Part shown: piece after piece, positions 6,985 to 8,411 of the stretch
How the letters are laid out: every line of letters starts with the position of its first letter
How positions within the stretch are numbered: position 1 is the first letter of the stretch
Source of the DNA: Deltaproteobacteria bacterium
GTDB taxonomy: Bacteria; Desulfobacterota; Deferrimicrobia; Deferrimicrobiales; Deferrimicrobiaceae
NCBI GenBank assembly: GCA_021802685.1
Contig: JAJZRM010000107.1
Location: 1 to 8,411 of the forward strand
DNA length: 8,411 nt
Direction: 5' to 3'
Translations under genes and position numbers: made by a program
Notes under the pieces: generated by a model
What the model was told of the DNA's origin: nothing
Seen by the model: only the letters and a program-made list of their open reading frames with translations
Database searches by the model: none

Positions 6985-7047
6985 TGCGTTATGAAAGACG
7001 CACCTGGAGGAACGGGACCGACGCCCGTGCGTCAAATAGGACCTATT
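6985..7047. promoter_or_regulatory. Cluster of short inverted repeats, candidate upstream activator sites
   Basis: Three dyads follow closely: TGCGT (6985-6989) with ACGCA (6998-7002); GACGC (7020-7024) with GCGTC (7029-7033); and AATAGG-A-CCTATT (7035-7047). The first two share a GACGCA/TGCGTC core, seen again at 6939-6944. They lie about 135-200 bp upstream of the predicted sigma-54 start, the usual place for NtrC-type enhancer sites. Which one the regulator would bind is not known. Confidence 0.4.
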
Positions 7048-7053
7048 GCCGCA

Positions 7054-8411
7054 CTACTCTTCTTCGCGGAATTCGGACGATTGGACCCCGCAACGCCGCA
7101 TGATCCGCTGGAAGTTCCCCCGGTCCAGTCCGAGAGACTCGGAAGCCCGCGAGACGTTTCCTCCATGTTTCGACAGGGCCGCCTCGACGATTCCCCGGTG
7201 GAACTCCTCCAGGACCTGCCGTTTCGCAGTCCGGTAATCCGGAAGCGCCGCGTCGGGCCGGGAAACGCGGGGGCCTGCTGGATGGAATTCCGGGGGCAGA
7301 TCTTCCGGCGTGATGACCCTCCCCCGCTTCAGGATGGCGAACCTTTCCATGATGTTCTTCAATTCCCGCACGTTGCCTGGCCAGTCATATTGGTAGAGAA
7401 GCCTTTTCGCCTCGTCCGAGAACTGGATCTCCGGAGCTTTCCCCGCGAAAAACTGCCGGACGAAGTGCTTCGCCAGGATCTTGATGTCTCCCCTTCGCTC
7501 CCGGAGGGGCGGAACGCGGATGGGGATGACCGCCAGCCGGAAATACAGGTCTTCCCGGAACTCCCCTTTCCGAACCAGGGCGGAGAGGTCCTTGTTCGTG
7601 GCGGCGATGATCCGGACGTCCGTCACGATCTCCCGGAAATCCCCCACGCGCCGGATCTTCCCGTCGTGCAGCACCCGCAGAAGCTTCGCCTGAAGGGCGG
7701 GGGAGAGGTCTCCGATCTCGTCCAGGAAAAGGGTCCCTCCTTCCGCGGCGAGGAACAGCCCCTGCTTGTTTTCGGTCGCGCCCGTGAAGGCCCCCTTGAC
7801 GTGCCCGAACAGCTCCGACTCGAGGAGGTTGTCCGGGATCGCGCTGCAGTTGATCGGGATGAACATCTTCTCCGCCCGGTTCCCGGTGAAATGGATCGCC
7901 TGGGCGATCAATTCCTTCCCGGTTCCGCTCTCCCCTTCGATCAGGACGCTTGCCCGACTGTTCGAAACGTTGATGATGACGGAGAAGATCTCCCGGATCT
8001 GCTCGGATTTGCCTAAGATTCCGGTTTCGAAATACCGGTTCTTCTGTCCTTCCTTCAGGTACCGGTTTTCGGCCTGCAATGTCTTGCACTGGCATATCCT
8101 TCGGAGGGTCAGGACCAGTTCCTCCACCTGGAACGGTTTCAGCAGGTAGTCGACCGCCCCCTTCTTCATCGCCTCGACGGCGGTTTCCACGGTGGCGTTG
8201 GCCGTCATGACGATGACCGTGACGTCCCGGCTGACGATCTTCGCGTGTTCCAGGATTTCCAGCCCCGTGCCGTCGGGCAGATAGATGTCGGTCAGGATCA
8301 GGTCGGGGACCTCTCCGTTTTTCAGCCGGGCCTTCCCCTCCGCCACGGTGTGGTCGACGGTCACATCGTAACCTTCCTTCGTCAGAACGCGGGACAAGAC
8401 CATCGCCAGGT
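7054..8411 (-). CDS. NtrC-family sigma-54-dependent response regulator, N-terminus cut by window edge
   Basis: The visible part has about 452 codons; positions here count from the Met at 8403, and the frame stays open to the edge, so that Met is probably not the start. The receiver domain lacks its first strand and acidic pair, but shows the phosphoacceptor Asp39 (LILTDIYLPDG), Thr67 (VMTA) and Lys89 (LLKPF). The sigma-54 AAA+ domain has Walker A GESGTGKE (157-164), the sigma-54 contact loop GAFTGA (204-209), Walker B TLFLDE (224-229), FREDLYFRL and WPGNVREL (341-348). A Fis-type helix-turn-helix closes the protein (about 402-440). All motifs are intact, so it should be an active enhancer-binding activator driven by a sensor kinase, probably encoded upstream outside the window. 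It lies 265 bp from fdhA on the same strand and is the natural candidate to control it. The stop is TAG. Confidence 0.93.
   Translation of the reverse strand, partial: LAMVLSRVLTKEGYDVTVDHTVAEGKARLKNGEVPDLILTDIYLPDGTGLEILEHAKIVSRDVTVIVMTANATVETAVEAMKKGAVDYLLKPFQVEELVLTLRRICQCKTLQAENRYLKEGQKNRYFETGILGKSEQIREIFSVIINVSNSRASVLIEGESGTGKELIAQAIHFTGNRAEKMFIPINCSAIPDNLLESELFGHVKGAFTGATENKQGLFLAAEGGTLFLDEIGDLSPALQAKLLRVLHDGKIRRVGDFREIVTDVRIIAATNKDLSALVRKGEFREDLYFRLAVIPIRVPPLRERRGDIKILAKHFVRQFFAGKAPEIQFSDEAKRLLYQYDWPGNVRELKNIMERFAILKRGRVITPEDLPPEFHPAGPRVSRPDAALPDYRTAKRQVLEEFHRGIVEAALSKHGGNVSRASESLGLDRGNFQRIMRRCGVQSSEFREEE

Noticed and set aside
7003..7053. Intrinsic terminator after the response regulator
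   Set aside because: The hairpins at 7020-7033 and 7035-7047 are short and lack a following U-run, so readthrough into fdhA cannot be excluded and no terminator is called.
6991..8016. Plus-strand open frame of 341 codons opposite the response regulator
   Set aside because: It is antisense to an intact sigma-54 activator and has no motif of its own.

Overview
The window reads as one minus-strand formate dehydrogenase locus from a GC-rich, probably deltaproteobacterial (Desulfobacterota-like) anaerobe. That placement is inferred from the selenocysteine formate dehydrogenase, the sigma-54 regulation, the FdhD-MobA fusion and the base composition; no marker gene fixes the taxon. All six genes found lie on the minus strand, so transcription runs from high to low coordinates.

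Layout, 5' to 3' on the minus strand. (1) 8411-7054: an NtrC-family response regulator with a sigma-54 AAA+ domain, cut by the window edge at its N-terminus. (2) 7053-6789: a 265-bp intergenic region with a clear -24/-12 sigma-54 promoter (6861-6875), an AT-rich patch with an IHF-like site, and several short inverted repeats 90-200 bp upstream of the expected start, where an activator of this class would bind. (3) 6788-3705: fdhA, the catalytic subunit, with a Tat signal and an in-frame UGA (6216-6218) read as selenocysteine; annotation software would split it in two. (4) 3701-2970: fdhB, the electron-transfer subunit, with three 4Fe-4S cluster motifs and no membrane anchor. (5) 2968-2006: fdhE, an assembly factor with four CxxC motifs. 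(6) 1991-591: a fusion of FdhD (sulfurtransferase) and MobA (Moco guanylyltransferase). (7) 619-320: a roughly 290-bp element with 23-bp imperfect terminal inverted repeats and a 5-bp direct repeat (CTTAG), a MITE-like insertion in the 3' end of fdhD-mobA. (8) 177-1: the start of an Mrp-like or DUF59-domain gene, cut by the window edge.

The genes form one functional unit. FdhA and FdhB would make a soluble, Tat-exported periplasmic enzyme oxidising formate. FdhE, FdhD and MobA build and check its molybdenum or tungsten bis-guanine-dinucleotide cofactor. The Mrp-like protein may serve Fe-S cluster delivery. The sigma-54 promoter next to an NtrC-type activator suggests signal-dependent control of the operon. 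Spacing is tight throughout (1, 3 and 14 nt) until the mobile element interrupts the end of the fourth gene. Deleting the element and one CTTAG copy restores a reading frame that runs 16 codons further to a TAA at 269-271, 91 nt before the Mrp-like start.
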